NCBI GenBank assembly: GCA_020310875.1 | Contig: CM035435.1 | Span: 69,102,955 to 69,166,954 of the forward strand | Length of the DNA stretch: 64,000 bases | DNA from: Ceratopteris richardii | Lineage: Eukaryota > Streptophyta > Polypodiopsida > Polypodiales > Pteridaceae | Direction of reading: 5' to 3' | Shown here: positions 41,366-53,587 of the stretch, piece by piece | How the letters are laid out: every line of letters begins with the position of its first letter | Position numbering within the stretch: the stretch's first letter is position 1 | Position numbers and translations under genes: made by a program | Notes under the pieces: generated by a model | The model's database searches: none | Told to the model about the DNA's origin: nothing | The model's input: the letters and a program-made list of their open reading frames with translations, nothing else

Positions 41366-41998
41366 TGTTGAGAGCAGTATGGGCACCCAAGGACTGACTA
41401 GACAAAGAAGCCAGCGGAGAGAGTCAGAACAAAGTGAAGGAGTAAGTAGACAAAGTAGTCGACGCAAATCTGGCAGATAGGCCCTTCAATTTTTCCCAAA
41501 TCTACATCTTTTAACAGTGATTCTTATCACTAACAATCATTGTAAATACCATTTCATATTTTTGTAGCTCCATTTTGTGCAAGCCAAGGAGTCCTTGAGC
41601 TTGAGGAGCCTTAGAAGTACCTATATATCAATTTTCGTAATTTTTAGACTCCGTTTGAGCCCTCAAATTGGCCCTGGAACCTAACTTTTAACTAGGCCGG
41701 ACACTAGGTCTGGACAGGGCCAAAACCTAGTCAAAAACTATAAAAAGAGCTAGAGAGCTCATTTTTGGGGTTAGATGGTAATTGAAACGAACTTGTAAGA
41801 GCATTTTGAAAGTAATCTAAAAGCTCCATTGATTCTCACTCTTTGTCTTGCCGTGTGTGCGCGTGTGTGTGTATGTGTGTGCATGCTAGTGTGCTTCTCA
41901 CTCACGCACTTGTGCCGCCACTTGCTCGAGGTCTTCATACCATCCTCACGTCTTCCCGGATTGACATTAAAGGAGGTGCTACTCATCATTGAGCTACA
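41366..41998 (+). repeat. Element F 5' LTR
   Basis: TGTTGAGAGCAGT to GAGCTACA. The TATA box is at 41739-41747, and the GT-rich alternating tract near 41853-41885. The first 115 bases carry the coding sequence for the C-terminal tail of ORF2, here as a copy without its gene. Confidence 0.94.
41739..41747 (+). promoter_or_regulatory. TATA box in element F 5' LTR
   Basis: TATAAAAAG followed by AGCTAGAGAGCTC. Same placement in all LTRs of the family. Confidence 0.65.
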
Positions 41999-42006
41999 CC
42001 AAATTT

Positions 42007-42028
42007 TGGCGCCGTTGCCGGGGATCGA
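42007..42028 (+). other. Primer-binding site of element F (tRNA-Asp)
   Basis: TGGCGCCGTTGCCGGGGA then TCGA, an unbroken 22-base complement of the 3' end of plant tRNA-Asp, eight bases after the LTR. Confidence 0.92.
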
Positions 42029-42084
42029 GCTTTGAGGACGAGCGTGTGATGGTAAGACGTAGAGTTGACGCGTTGGAGTTGTAG

Positions 42085-42086
42085 GT
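42085..42086 (+). promoter_or_regulatory. Candidate splice donor in element F leader
   Basis: GTAG/GTATTT lies about 57 bases after the primer site. A donor-like AG/GTA stands at the same place in B, C, D and E. A second candidate, GATG/GTAAGAC, lies about 35 bases upstream and is also shared. Either could pair with the acceptor before ORF2. Inference. Confidence 0.4.
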
Positions 42087-42490
42087 ATTTTCTTCACTCT
42101 CATCGATTTTCTTTTACTTTCTTCACCATCATCATCATCCTCACCATCTTTCACCTCCATCTCCATCATCGCGAAAATTTCAGTTTTTGACTATATCCCC
42201 ATCTTCACCTCATTTCCCTCATTTCACTTGTGAGAGAGAGCGAGAGAGCAAAATTGCATGTGCTGTTTTTGCATGTTTCTTGTGCTATCTTGCAGGTACA
42301 GGTCACATCACCATCCTCAGCTTCCTGCGCAGGTACGGAACTCGACGAAACTGTCTCGCAGTCGCCGCCTTCTGTCCATCGCGATTGACAGAAATTTTCA
42401 CTTGTTGGTAAATTTGAGTGCACCACAGTGGACTAGAGACCCTGCACACCACCTTTCCACCAAAATTTTTGAAAATCTTGCAAAATTTCA

Positions 42491-43000
42491 GTCCATCGCG
42501 ATCGACAGCCCTGTCCATCGCGATTGACAGCCCTGTCCATCGCGATTGACAGCTCTGTCCATCGCGATTGACTGCCAGTCCATCGTGACCGACGGCCTGT
42601 CCATCGCGATTGACTGAACCCCTGTCCATCGCGACCGACTGAACCCTCTGTCCATCGCGATTGACTGAGTGTCCATCGCGATTGATTGAATTGGGTGTCC
42701 ATCGCGATTGACTGAACTCTCTGTCCATCGCGATTGACTGAGTGTCCATCGCGATTGACTGAACCCCTGTCCATCGCGACCGACTGAACCCTCTGTCCAT
42801 CGCGATTGACTGAGTGTCCATCGCGATTGACTGAACCCCTATCCATCGCGACCGACTGAACCCTCTGTCCATCGCGATTGACTGAGTGTCCATCGCGATT
42901 GATTGAATTGGGTGTCCATCGCGATTGACTGAACTCTCTGTCCATCGCGATTGACTGAGTGTCCATCGCGATTGACAGCCCTATCCATCGCGATTGACAG
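42491..43000 (+). repeat. Leader palindrome array, element F
   Basis: About 25 units of GTCCATCGCGATTGAC, an imperfect palindrome around TCGCGA, joined by CTGA, AGCC or CTGAACCCTCT-type spacers. Some larger blocks are themselves repeated. An isolated unit lies nearer the primer site at 42372-42391. Confidence 0.92.
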
Positions 43001-43149
43001 CCAATTTTAGCCAAATTTTTTAGGTTTTGTTAATTGAAAAGTTGGGCTAATTTTGGGCACAAATATTATGCTCTTGAGCACATGGGGAAGCCTTAGGAAA
43101 ACAACTTGGGGAAAACCTGTTGCACAGTGATCCTGTTTGAACCCTGTCG

Positions 43150-43307
43150 TAACCCTAGAACCCTGAACGGTCACAACTTTTTCATACGAGATCCATTTTT
43201 TGAGCTCTAGGGCTTGTTGGAAAGCTCATAGCATATACTACACGCCCTCAACTGTTTTTTATAAAGATAATGCATTGATTTTTAGATAGGGTATTTTGAA
43301 GTTGACC
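43150..43307 (+). other. Conserved leader block, element F
   Basis: AACCCTGAACGGTCACAACT, TTTCATACGAGATCCATTTT, then a stretch with CTAGGGCTTGTTGGAAAGCT and TAGGGTATTTTGAAGTTGACC-like sequence. Shared with C and, more weakly, B, D and E. Confidence 0.62.
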
Positions 43308-43885
43308 ATACCCAGGGGGATCAAAGTCAGGGGTTCTTAGGATTGTTTTCTTGAAAATCACTAAGCAAGTTTGTGTTTGTGCTACATGAATGAAAATAAT
43401 TGGTTCTGTCTTTGGAATGTAAATTTCAAAGCTAACTTTGAAACTCTTACAGAGCATCGAGAGGCGTTCTAAGCAAGTGTAAGTGTGAGCTTGGGAACAC
43501 ATTTCCTCGGCACTCAAGGGCAACCGAGCAGGAAACAAAAGGTTGGACACTTTTAACCCCCTCTGTCAATTCATAGCTTAGGTTAAGAACGATGAGAGGT
43601 AGGAGTAAGTCAGAGCGACGATAGGCAGTTATCAAGTGGAAGACTACCTAAAAACTCAAGTTCAAGCTAAAAACTTAATCTCTGTACTGTCGATAACATA
43701 AAAGAAAAGAACCTAACGTGGAACGATCAACCTGAAAGCACGAAGAACATTCAAGTATTCCGACGACGTAATATCAGACAGGACCTTAAACACGATAAAT
43801 AACTAAAAAGAATCAAGTGACTGATACCAATTGATCGGCAACGAAGTTGTACTCTGGGCAAGAATTGGGCTCCTTAGTTAGGCAT

Positions 43886-46800
43886 ATGAACCTTAGATCA
43901 GGACGACATTTAGCAAGGGAGAGACAAAGCCTTAGATCTTCAGAGGCTAGTGTCAACCACACTGCTAGGTCCTGGGCCCAGCAGTTGAGCCACCACTCGA
44001 ACTACCCTAGCTCTGAGACCAGTGAGTCAGAGATGTCTCAAGGCATGGACAGACCTACAGGAAGTTCAGGAGTGCCTTATTTGTACAGGGTGGAAGGCCC
44101 TTACAAAACACAGTTGGAGTACCTTAGGACCAACCGATTAGGTGCTAGCATCTATGAGGACGGCTTAGGAAGATCTGTGGTCCAGATTAAAAACCCTGAT
44201 CAATCCATTGGACTAGAACACCCAGCTGTCAAGTTTGAAAATGGTGCATACCTGGACAAAGAAGGAACTATATATGTAGTCACTAGTCACCCTGATAGGA
44301 CAGATGACTTTGGGAATGTAATCTCAGAAGCGGACTTAGGTGACCTGGAACAAGGGAACATGGGTGCGGAACCTAGAACCCCTCGAGGTAAATTAGTTCT
44401 CACTAGGATTATCACGCCTGAATGGGTCCCCCAAGACAACAAGAGCATAGAGTTGCTCCTCAATCGAGAAACTGATGAAGCCTTTTGGAGGTATAAACCG
44501 GATCACCCAACGGATATAGGAACAATCATGATCTATGAGTTTAAGGATCCTGATAGCCCAGGCAGAGTGAACTACTTAGATCACACTTCTGAGAGGATCT
44601 TTGTGGTGACAGAAAATGATAGGCATGCTTACACTTGGAAGGGTGAATTTATTTTCCCCCAACCAAGATCAAATGTATCCTATGGTCACCCTGGGGCTGG
44701 AACATCCCAGGCTCATGGTATGCAAAGAGACAGAAGTAAAGATAGACCAGAAGTAAGTTTTGCCAATCCAGTGGGCAGAGAAAGAACGAGAACGGAGACG
44801 AATAGGGTAGAACCTGAGATGCTTAGAGCCCACAGGAACCAAAGAAATGTAGATGGATTCCCTCTGCCGAGGCCTAGAGAGCACACAAGAACTTTGAGAC
44901 CCACCCAGCTAGTTAAGTCCATGAAGAATTACTTTGACGGCACAGGAGACCCCTATGATCATGTGGCGGAGTTCAAGCAAGTCTTGAGAGCTGAACAAGT
45001 GGAAGATCTGTTCACGCAGTACAATGCCTTCGGTCTAACCCTTAGGAACACAGCACTTACATGGTTTCAGCCATTAGATGAGCGTCAGTTCAGGAGCATA
45101 GACCAACTCCTAGAGGCATTCATTGTAGAGTTCTCTAAGAGCGGCATAAGACACAATACCTCCTCATTGATTCACAGCTTCAAACAGACCCCCCAAGAGA
45201 CTGTCAGATTGGCCGGAAGAAGATTTAGACAATATCTTGAAAGGTGCCCTATTTCGGAACTACCCACATCTGCTAAACAAGTAGCCTTATTCCTTGATGG
45301 ATTGCTGAGTACGAAATTGAGATCCTATGTGTATCTGAAGGACCCTAGGACTATAGAAGAGTGTGTACGCATGTGCATTGACATTGAAGATAACCTAGGG
45401 GAAGAACTAGAGCTTTCCAAAATCTACAAAGATTCAGATAGTGCATCTAGTCACTCTTCCACGCAGTCCACATCAATTGAGGAACTTGCCGAAAAAGTAG
45501 CTCAGAAATTAGGTGTAACTAGCAAACAAATCCCAAGGTTTGCCCCTGTGAAAAGATGCTATACATGCGGTGGTGACCATATGGCGAATGTCTGCCCTAT
45601 TATGGCTCAACCCCAAGTAAACCCTAGCAGCCAGTACTGCACCATAGAACGGAGATACACCAATCACACCGCACAAGATTGCCCATACAACAAGCAGGCA
45701 GTTAGGCAACCCTATCCGCAGCTCTACCAACAAGGCCGATACCAGAACCAAAATCCACCACCACAATATGCTAGACCCCAACAAACCTATCAGCAACCAT
45801 ATCAGGCCCAACAGAGACCCCAACCGGTGCTAGCTCAACAGCCCCCAAACCCCGCTAACGTGATTCCAGTAAAGTATGCTGTGGCAGAAGAAAACCTGAA
45901 TAGGGCCATAGTACCAGTAACCCCATTGATCTCAAAAAGTGACACGAGTGACCATAGCTTTGATTCTACACATGTCGATAGTCCCTAGGCTTACTACATG
46001 CAGTCTCCAGAACATGGTGAGTCCTACTATAGTGAAGAACCAAGTGAACCTAGTTGGGAGTCGGATTACACGAACGTCATGTATGCAAACCCCAACCCTA
46101 GGCCTCAACCTAGGCAGGTACGACCACCCTTTCCTAGAGGACCATGCTACCGATGTCAGGGGGATCACTTCATTCGTGATTGTCCCTTACCTCCACCTAC
46201 ACAAAATCAGTCCGTGACGATCCAAGGCTTTTGCCAAGATTATGGAAAAGAACACCTCTTGCGAGATTGCCCGAAGAATCCTAACAATATGCCAAAAATC
46301 ACTCCAATCAACGTTATTGGGTTAGTGGTAGATTCCACAGGAAGTGTCACTTCCACTGCTCCCGTACAGGTAGTCACTCGTGCTCAAGCCTTGCAGCAAA
46401 ATCAAGGGGTAAACCAGGATAAGAACTCAGAGGCTAGTGAAACCGAGAGCGTAACAAAGAAAACGACTAGAGCATGGAAAGATAGTCGAGAAAGAATGAA
46501 AAGACAATGGGCCAAAAAGATGAGTGAGCTTGAGGAAAGCATAAGGGAAACCAAAGCGAGGATAACTGAACTCACAGCTCAAACTCCCTCTCACATTACC
46601 CCACCTCCACCACTCCCATCTCCATCCAACCCACCTCCTTCCCCACCGCCTCATCAAATCCCACCACCCCCTAGAGTAGGATCAGTCCTAGCTGACCCCA
46701 CTCCTGAAGACCTAAATATGATGCTGAAAGCATATCAGGCCAGAATCCAAGAAGGGCCAACCGTAACTAATCATGAGAAATGCTACCCTAGAGCCGAGCT

Positions 46801-49800
46801 AGAGCTTGAACGAACCAAAATTTGTGCCAAAATGGTGGAATTGGCTCAGACCATGTTTGAGGCCAGCCGCCTATTTAACATTTCTAGTTCAGCTAAGACG
46901 CAGTTACACTTTGATGGACTGCTGGAAAGAATAGAGAAGCTGATTGCACAATCAGAGAAGGAACCTGCCCCTCAAAGAAAGGATAGGGCAAGAGAACGGA
47001 TAAGCCAGCCTCTTCAGGAAGCCCACGCGCCTCCTCAAGAAGCCTATCTTCCTCCCCAAAAGGCAGATGAGTCTCCCCCGAAAGCTTATGTACCTCCACA
47101 GGTGACCCACATTCCTTCTCAGAGAGCGTATGAGCCTGTTCGGAAAAGTAATAGAATAAGCAATCCTCCCCAAGAAGCTTGTGCTCCAGCCATTTGTGGG
47201 AACGAGGAGAGAGCCAACGATAGAATAAGCCCTCCTTCCTAGGTAGCTTATGTGCCTAATTCTACGGAGCCAGACACTTCTTCTTCTATGAATCGGTTTG
47301 CACCAGACTTCCTACGAGAGATTCAAGAAGACAAATGGGATAACGAAAGTGAAGTCGCCCCTCCTTTTGAACTTGTGGATGATGCACACGATCAATTCCC
47401 ACAAGACATCCCATCTATTTACGGGGAACATGAGAGTACTCAGTCTCATGAGAGATTGGACTTTGAGTCTAATTCCATACAGGAGCTACCCCACTTCACA
47501 GGCCCATGGGAAGCAAAGTCCACATGTATGAGAACACCTACAATCATGGTAAGGAACGACGACTCAGTCATACCAAGGAACACGGAGGTAGTAACGAACA
47601 CCAAGATGCAGCGCGATCTCACTTTGGAAGAACTGCCTAAGGATAGACCAAAAGCGCGGAAATATGTAGCTAGTCAAGTAACTGAAATTGCAAAACCACG
47701 TTCCCGGGTAGGATCCCATAGGACAGTGCCAGAAATTCCCTTGGACAAGATAGGAGATATGTGTGAAGGTGAAGAAGGGAATACCTATCTTCCCATCACC
47801 TACCAGGACTACACCACTAAGGCAATTTTGGACTCAGGCGCAGGAGTTGCAATTGCCACTACTTCCCTATGGAAGCGTTGGGGCAAGCCAGCACTCAGGC
47901 CAACAAGAATGAAATTGCAGATGGCCGATGGTCATATTGAAAGACCCTTAGGATTGCTAGAAGGAATAACTCTCACCACTTGTGGTGTTGAGTTTGAGCA
48001 TAGCTTTGCTATATGTGACTTCAGCAAAAATCATGCTTATGAGATGATTTTAGGAAGACCATTTATGCGACAGTTGCAAGTGGTACAGGATTGGGGAACC
48101 AACTCCTTGTATTTGCAACACTTGGGCGTTACAACCAAAGTCAATCTCAAGGACTATTCTCATAGAGATGTCCCTCCTATCCAGTGGAATCCCATCCATA
48201 GAGCCAAAGATGATACGGAATCTGTGCATTCCATAGAATCAGGATCCTCATGGATGCATGAAGACACCCACTTATGGATGTGCAAAGTAGCAGTAGAGGA
48301 AGAGAAGAGAGAAAAGGCCAGAGAAATAGGTGCTAACGAAACCCATAGACCCATTCAAGACCCAGCCTATGCACCTGTAGTTTTTCCAGATGAGGAATTC
48401 GAACCCCATGGCTGGGCAGAAATTTTAGCAACCATGGACGTAGCCATCAATGAAGAACAATGGACACCTCACTGTGATGAGGATGGCTATGATATTTTAG
48501 TCTTCTCCATAGAGCCAATCATGGGAGAGGCAGTTCTAGAAGAATGCGAACCTAGCCCTGATTCATTTGAGGATGCAAGTGACTCCGATCTAGAGTCAAT
48601 CATTATGGACCCACCATTTGCATCAGATGAAGAATATTTCCATGAAGTGGAATTTCATCCTCAGAAGCATGGAGAGGTTACAAATGATGTAAGATTAGCA
48701 ACACATATGACCCCGAAGGAAGAAGGAAAGAAACGAAAAAAGAAAGAAGTCTTACCAGAGGAGGAAGAATCTTTGTTTGAGGTTCCAGAAAATTTTAAGA
48801 AGTACGAGATAGATGACAGGAGAGTCATGATAAGAATGCCTAAACGAGAGGCACAATCAGGAGAGGCCTATGATAACAAAGAAACCACCAAGAAAATAGT
48901 AGTGGCCATAGAAGAAGGAGAGGAGAGATGCACGTATATAGGCCATGACCTGACAGAAGAAGAAGAGCATGAATTGATTGCCTTGCTAAGAGAATACAGA
49001 GATGTGTTCGCTTGGAGTTACAAGGATTTGAAAGGGGTTGACCCGGACATATGCTCGCACACCATCCCCATGACCTCAGATGCCAAACCCTCTAAGCAAA
49101 AGCCTTATACATATAACGATAATTACGCTGCTAAGATCAAGGAAGAGATAGATAGACTGGTCGAAGCCGGATTTATTTATGAAATTGAGCACACCGAATG
49201 GGTATCCCCCATCGTGGTGGTGCCCAAGAAGAATGGCAAGCTGCGTGTGTGCATTAACTTGAAAAAGGTTAATGCCGCCACGATTCGAGATAACTATCCG
49301 CTTCCCATCACAGAACATCTCTTAGAAAGAGTGGCAGGCAAGGAAGTGTACAGCTTCCTTGATGGATTTTCGGGCTACAATCAAGTAGCCATAGCTCTAG
49401 AGGATCAGCATAAGACAGCCTTTGCCACAGAATGGGGCATTTTTGCTTTTAGAGTAATGCCATTTGGGCTTACCAATGCACCAGCTACCTTCCAGAGGCT
49501 GATGTGCCATGTGTTTAAGGAGTTCCTGAGGAAGATTTTAGAAGTCTATGTTGATGATCTTTGTGCTCATTCCAATGTTAGACAAACCCATATTCCTGAA
49601 CTCAGACAAATCTTTGACAAATGTAGAGAATACCAAGTCTGCCTGAACCCAGAAAAGTGCGTTTTTATGGTCAGGCAAGGCAAGATTCTAGGACACATAG
49701 TGTCAAAGAATGGCATATCTACCGACGAAGAAAAAGTGAGAGCCATAGCAGAGCTACCTAGGCCAAAGAATGTCAAGGAAGTACAAGCTTTCATGGGGCA

Positions 49801-52800
49801 TTGTGGTTATTATCGACGATTTATACACATGTATGTTGTTATTGCAAAGCCAATGTACGGACTTCTGACAAACTTTGAGTGGACGGATGAATGTGAGAAT
49901 TCCTTCCAGGAGCTTAAACGAAGATTATGTTCAGCACCAATCTTGACCACACCAGATTGGAATAAGCCATTCCATGTTCATGTGGATGCATCCAATTATG
50001 CTATTGGATGTGTGCTTGCACAACCTACTGGTGAAGGTAATATGGATCTTCCAATTGCCTATGCCAGTAGACAATTGAATGCGGCTGAACGGAATTACAC
50101 CACTACAGAGCGTGAAGGATTAGGCATGGTATATGCAGTCAAGAAATTTAGACACTATTTGCTTGCAAATAAGTTTAAATTTTTTACTGATCATCAGGCA
50201 TTGTTATATCTTGTAAACAAGCCATGCAATACAGGAAGATTAGTGAGATGGTTTCTCTTGCTAATGGAATACGATTTTGAGGTTGTGGTAAGGAAAGGTA
50301 GGACTCATTTGAGAGCTGATCATCTCTCTAGGCTCACATCGGGAGAAGCCCCACAAGGAGTGTCAGATGACCTTCTTGATGCTTACTTGTTTAATTTGGA
50401 AGTTATACCGCAGTGGGCTAAGCCATTGGTGCCAGTATTGACGTACGGGCCCAACCATCCAGTGGTAAACACGCGGAATAGAGAGATCGTAAAAGCCCAA
50501 AAGTATCACATCATGGCCGGAAGTATGTACAAGCACACAGATCAAGGGATCTTGGCTTGTTGCGTAGAAGAGGATGAGTACGCTAAATGGTTGCAATTAG
50601 CACATGTAGGTACGTTAGAGCAACACCATTCAAAGCAACGAACTTTACAGACTCTAAAGAGATACGGAGTACATTGGCCAACTATGGAAGCTGATGTCCA
50701 AAAGTTGTGCAAGGAATGCCCAATCTGTTGCACTAAACCACCTGTGGAACATGCCACTCTCTATCAAGTCTCCATTGTGCCAGATTGGAGTGAACCTCTA
50801 GTATCATTCTTGAGGACAAACACATTCCCTCCATACATGACTCTAGCTAGAAAAAGGAGTTTGGAACAAGAAGCCCAGGATTATTCACTCGTTGGTGATA
50901 ATCTATACAAGCGCGGTAAGGATGGTTACCTGAGACTGTGTGTCCATGAAAGTGAGTATCTTAAGATCTTAGAAACTGCTCACCAAGGTGTAGCAGGAGG
51001 ACACTTTGGACCGGATCGGGTGATCAAGGCAATCCTATTTGCGGGCTTTTGGTGGCCTACCCTTCACATGGATGCACATACCTATGTGAAACGGTGTGAT
51101 GTCTGTCAGAGGACTCAGTATCCTATACGCAAAGATGAGATGCCACTGAAACCTATGATGGGTGGACGTGCATTTTCTAAGTGGGGAATAGACTTCGTAG
51201 GTCCTATTAATCCCCCAGCCAAGGGTTCTCATGCGGAATACATCATTGTTGCAACAGATTATCTCACCAAGTGGGTAGAGGTAAAGGCTACGACAAAGAA
51301 CGATGCTCAAACAACGGCCAAATTCTTGTTTGAGAATGTATTCACAAGATACGGGCTACCTATAGAGCTTGTAAGTGATAGAGGCACTCATTTCTTAAAT
51401 GAAGTGATTGAAAATCTACTCCAAGAATTCTTGGTAATACACAAGAAGTCTGCCCCCTATCACCCTCAAGCTAATGGACAGGCTGAGAGCACTAATAAGA
51501 TCTTATGCACTGTACTGACAAAATTAGTGAACACTAAACGCTCTGATTGGGACAAACAATTACATCATGCTGTTTGGGCATACCGAGTTGCCTACAAAAC
51601 GGTACTCCAAGCCACCCCCTTTCAGATGGTATTCGGTCAAAACGCTGTGTTACCCTTGGACTTCTTGATCCCTACATTGAGAGTAGCACAAGAACACGAA
51701 TGGACAGGTCATGAGCTCTCCTCTAGAATTTTTGACCTTGAACGATTAGGAGAAACGAGACTGAGAGCCGTAGCAGGAATATATGCAGCCAAGAAGAGAC
51801 AGAAGGCATACTTTGATGCCCACGTAAAGGATAAGGGTTTGAAAGCAGGAGATCTAGTTTTAGTCTATACACTGAAACAACACGCGAGGAAGCTAGAAAA
51901 GAGGGGCTACGGACCTATGATTATCAACAGGATCTCCACGAGTGGAGCAGTACAATTAGCCACGTTAGAGGGTGATGTTCTCCCTAACTATATTAGCGGA
52001 TGCAGAGTCAAGTTGTATCAGGAACCCCTCACGGAGGAAATGCTCAGCCGACTCAACACTGCTAAGAAACGCAAAGAGGAAGAGAAGCGAATTAGAGAAG
52101 AAGCTCAAGCAGAAGCTTTAGAACGCATCAGAAGGATGAAATTACGAAGGCAAGGTAGAGAGCAGCCTAGGACAAATGACTATGCAGATCAAGGATATCA
52201 TATGGCAATGTGTGAAGTCGCAGGAACCAGCTCACCTAGGATAACTGATCGACGTCCTTTCGTAACCCTAGATATAGGACAAGGAAAGAGTGCAAGGACT
52301 GTAAGAGCCTTGGTTGACTCAGGTGCAGCCACTAGTGCTGTTAGAGTGTCTTACTGTCAAGAGTTACAGTTAACTGTCAATCCTGTGGAAGCATATCTCA
52401 TAGGATTGGGAGGCGTGGAAACCCCTTGCATGGGCGAGGTGGAACTTCCCCTCTACATTCATGATGAGGCAATGACAGTTAAAGTACTAGTGTGTCAAGA
52501 TGAGGATCTCACTGAACCTCTTGTCTTGGGTCAAGATTGGATCTATGACCAAGCAGTCAATGTAAACCTAAGAAGTGGACTTCTCCAGGTTTGGGTCAAT
52601 CATAGTCGAATTACAGTAGAATTAGACAATGGAGCACTCAAGGAACTAGGAAAGGCACAGACTCCTGGTCCTTCCAGGGGTACACATGAAGATGACCATG
52701 CTGTTCTTGTTCAAAACCCTGTGTTGCAGAGGAACGATATTTGCAAAAAAGGAGTCAGGGATGCAACGGAACTCCCTTCTTTTCCAAAGGCCAGAAGGAG

Positions 52801-53365
52801 GCAACAACCAAAGGTGGAGCCAAGGCAGAAGAAGCAGAGTACTACCTATGCCGGACATCAAAAGAACCTGTGCAGCAGAATGTCTCAACAAGTGAACCAA
52901 GTGTGGGTGCGAAAAGGCGAACACCCGGTTGCACCCACGCCAACCGCACGGGCAAAGCCTCTTATTAGTAACCAACAACACGTCACTAATAAGAAGTCTT
53001 TCGGAAATTCTTCTGCTAACGTGAAATCTATTTGGGTGCCCAAAAGGTCGATGAAGGCTAGCCCACAATCAAGACAAATTTGGGTGCCTAAGGCTTGTTT
53101 GCGGGCTCAAATAGCTACACCAAGAACACACCCTACACAGCATGATCCATTCACTCGCACAGCCTACATCCACTCATTTTCAACACCAAGGCACATGAAC
53201 ACGAACAGAATCAGTTGTAAATGGGCCTCTAAAAGGCCTCAGGTTAAAGCTGACACACCTATAAAGCTCTCGAGAATCTCTACGGAACCACGAGTAAAAC
53301 CCATCCACTGCATTTGGCAGCCCAAGACTTGTAACAAACCCCCTGACCCTATTGTAAATCCATGA
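43886..53365 (+). pseudogene. Gag-protease-RT-RNase H-integrase region of element F
   Basis: Starts MNLRSGRHLARER. Same domain order as element C: Gag domain; knuckles CYTCGGDHMANVCP and CYRCQGDHFIRDCP; retropepsin DSGAG at 47831-47845; RT with YVDD at 49547-49558; RNase H; two H2C2 modules (about 50500-51115); integrase core (GIDFVGPI, VSDRGTHF, QAESTNK); second protease motif DSGAATS from about 52316; and a basic tail with IWVPK repeats to the end. It has about two breaks, all before the protease; the segment from there on is open. It is followed after 222 bases by ORF2. Confidence 0.93.
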
Positions 53366-53488
53366 CCACTTACTAACCGCGTCACTCTCACATCACATCA
53401 TTTCGCTTAGCTCTTAGGTCTACCTAACTCCTAACTACACACACCAGCACCGAGCACTTATTAACTCCTAACCACTCCAGAACTTTAA

Positions 53489-53543
53489 GTTAATATTGTA
53501 ACAAGGGACACCATGTCATTTTTGTGTCCATTGCAATGTTAAC
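53489..53543 (+). other. Conserved inverted repeat between pol and ORF2, element F
   Basis: Arms GTTAATATTGTAAC...GGGACA (53489-53510) and TGTCCATTGCAATGTTAAC (53525-53543) with a loop of about 14 bases. It corresponds to 13202-13256 in element C. The arms differ in sequence between C and F but remain complementary. Confidence 0.6.
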
Positions 53544-53560
53544 GTTTATTCATATATTCT

Positions 53561-53565
53561 CACAG
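53561..53565 (+). promoter_or_regulatory. Candidate splice acceptor before ORF2 of element F
   Basis: TATATTCTCACAG/AATCAG, with a T-rich run before it, 22 bases upstream of the ORF2 ATG. Shared with element C. Confidence 0.5.
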
Positions 53566-53587
53566 AATCAGCTGCGACATTTTCAAC

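Larger units (their letters stand above)
42029..43885 (+). other. Element F leader
   Basis: About 1.9 kb without a credible gene. Donor-like GATG/GTAAGA near 42050 and GTAG/GTATTT (GT at 42085-42086); acceptor-like TATCTTGCAG/GTACAG near 42288-42303; one isolated palindrome unit near 42372-42391; the array; the conserved block at 43150-43307; then sequence to gag. The short ORFs over the array are translations of the repeats. Confidence 0.75.

Noticed and set aside
42303-43014. Open frames of about 195 residues over the F leader array
   Set aside because: They translate the tandem palindrome units in three frames (SIAMD, QSRWT, NRDGQ strings). The repeats avoid stops by composition; there is no start context or homology.
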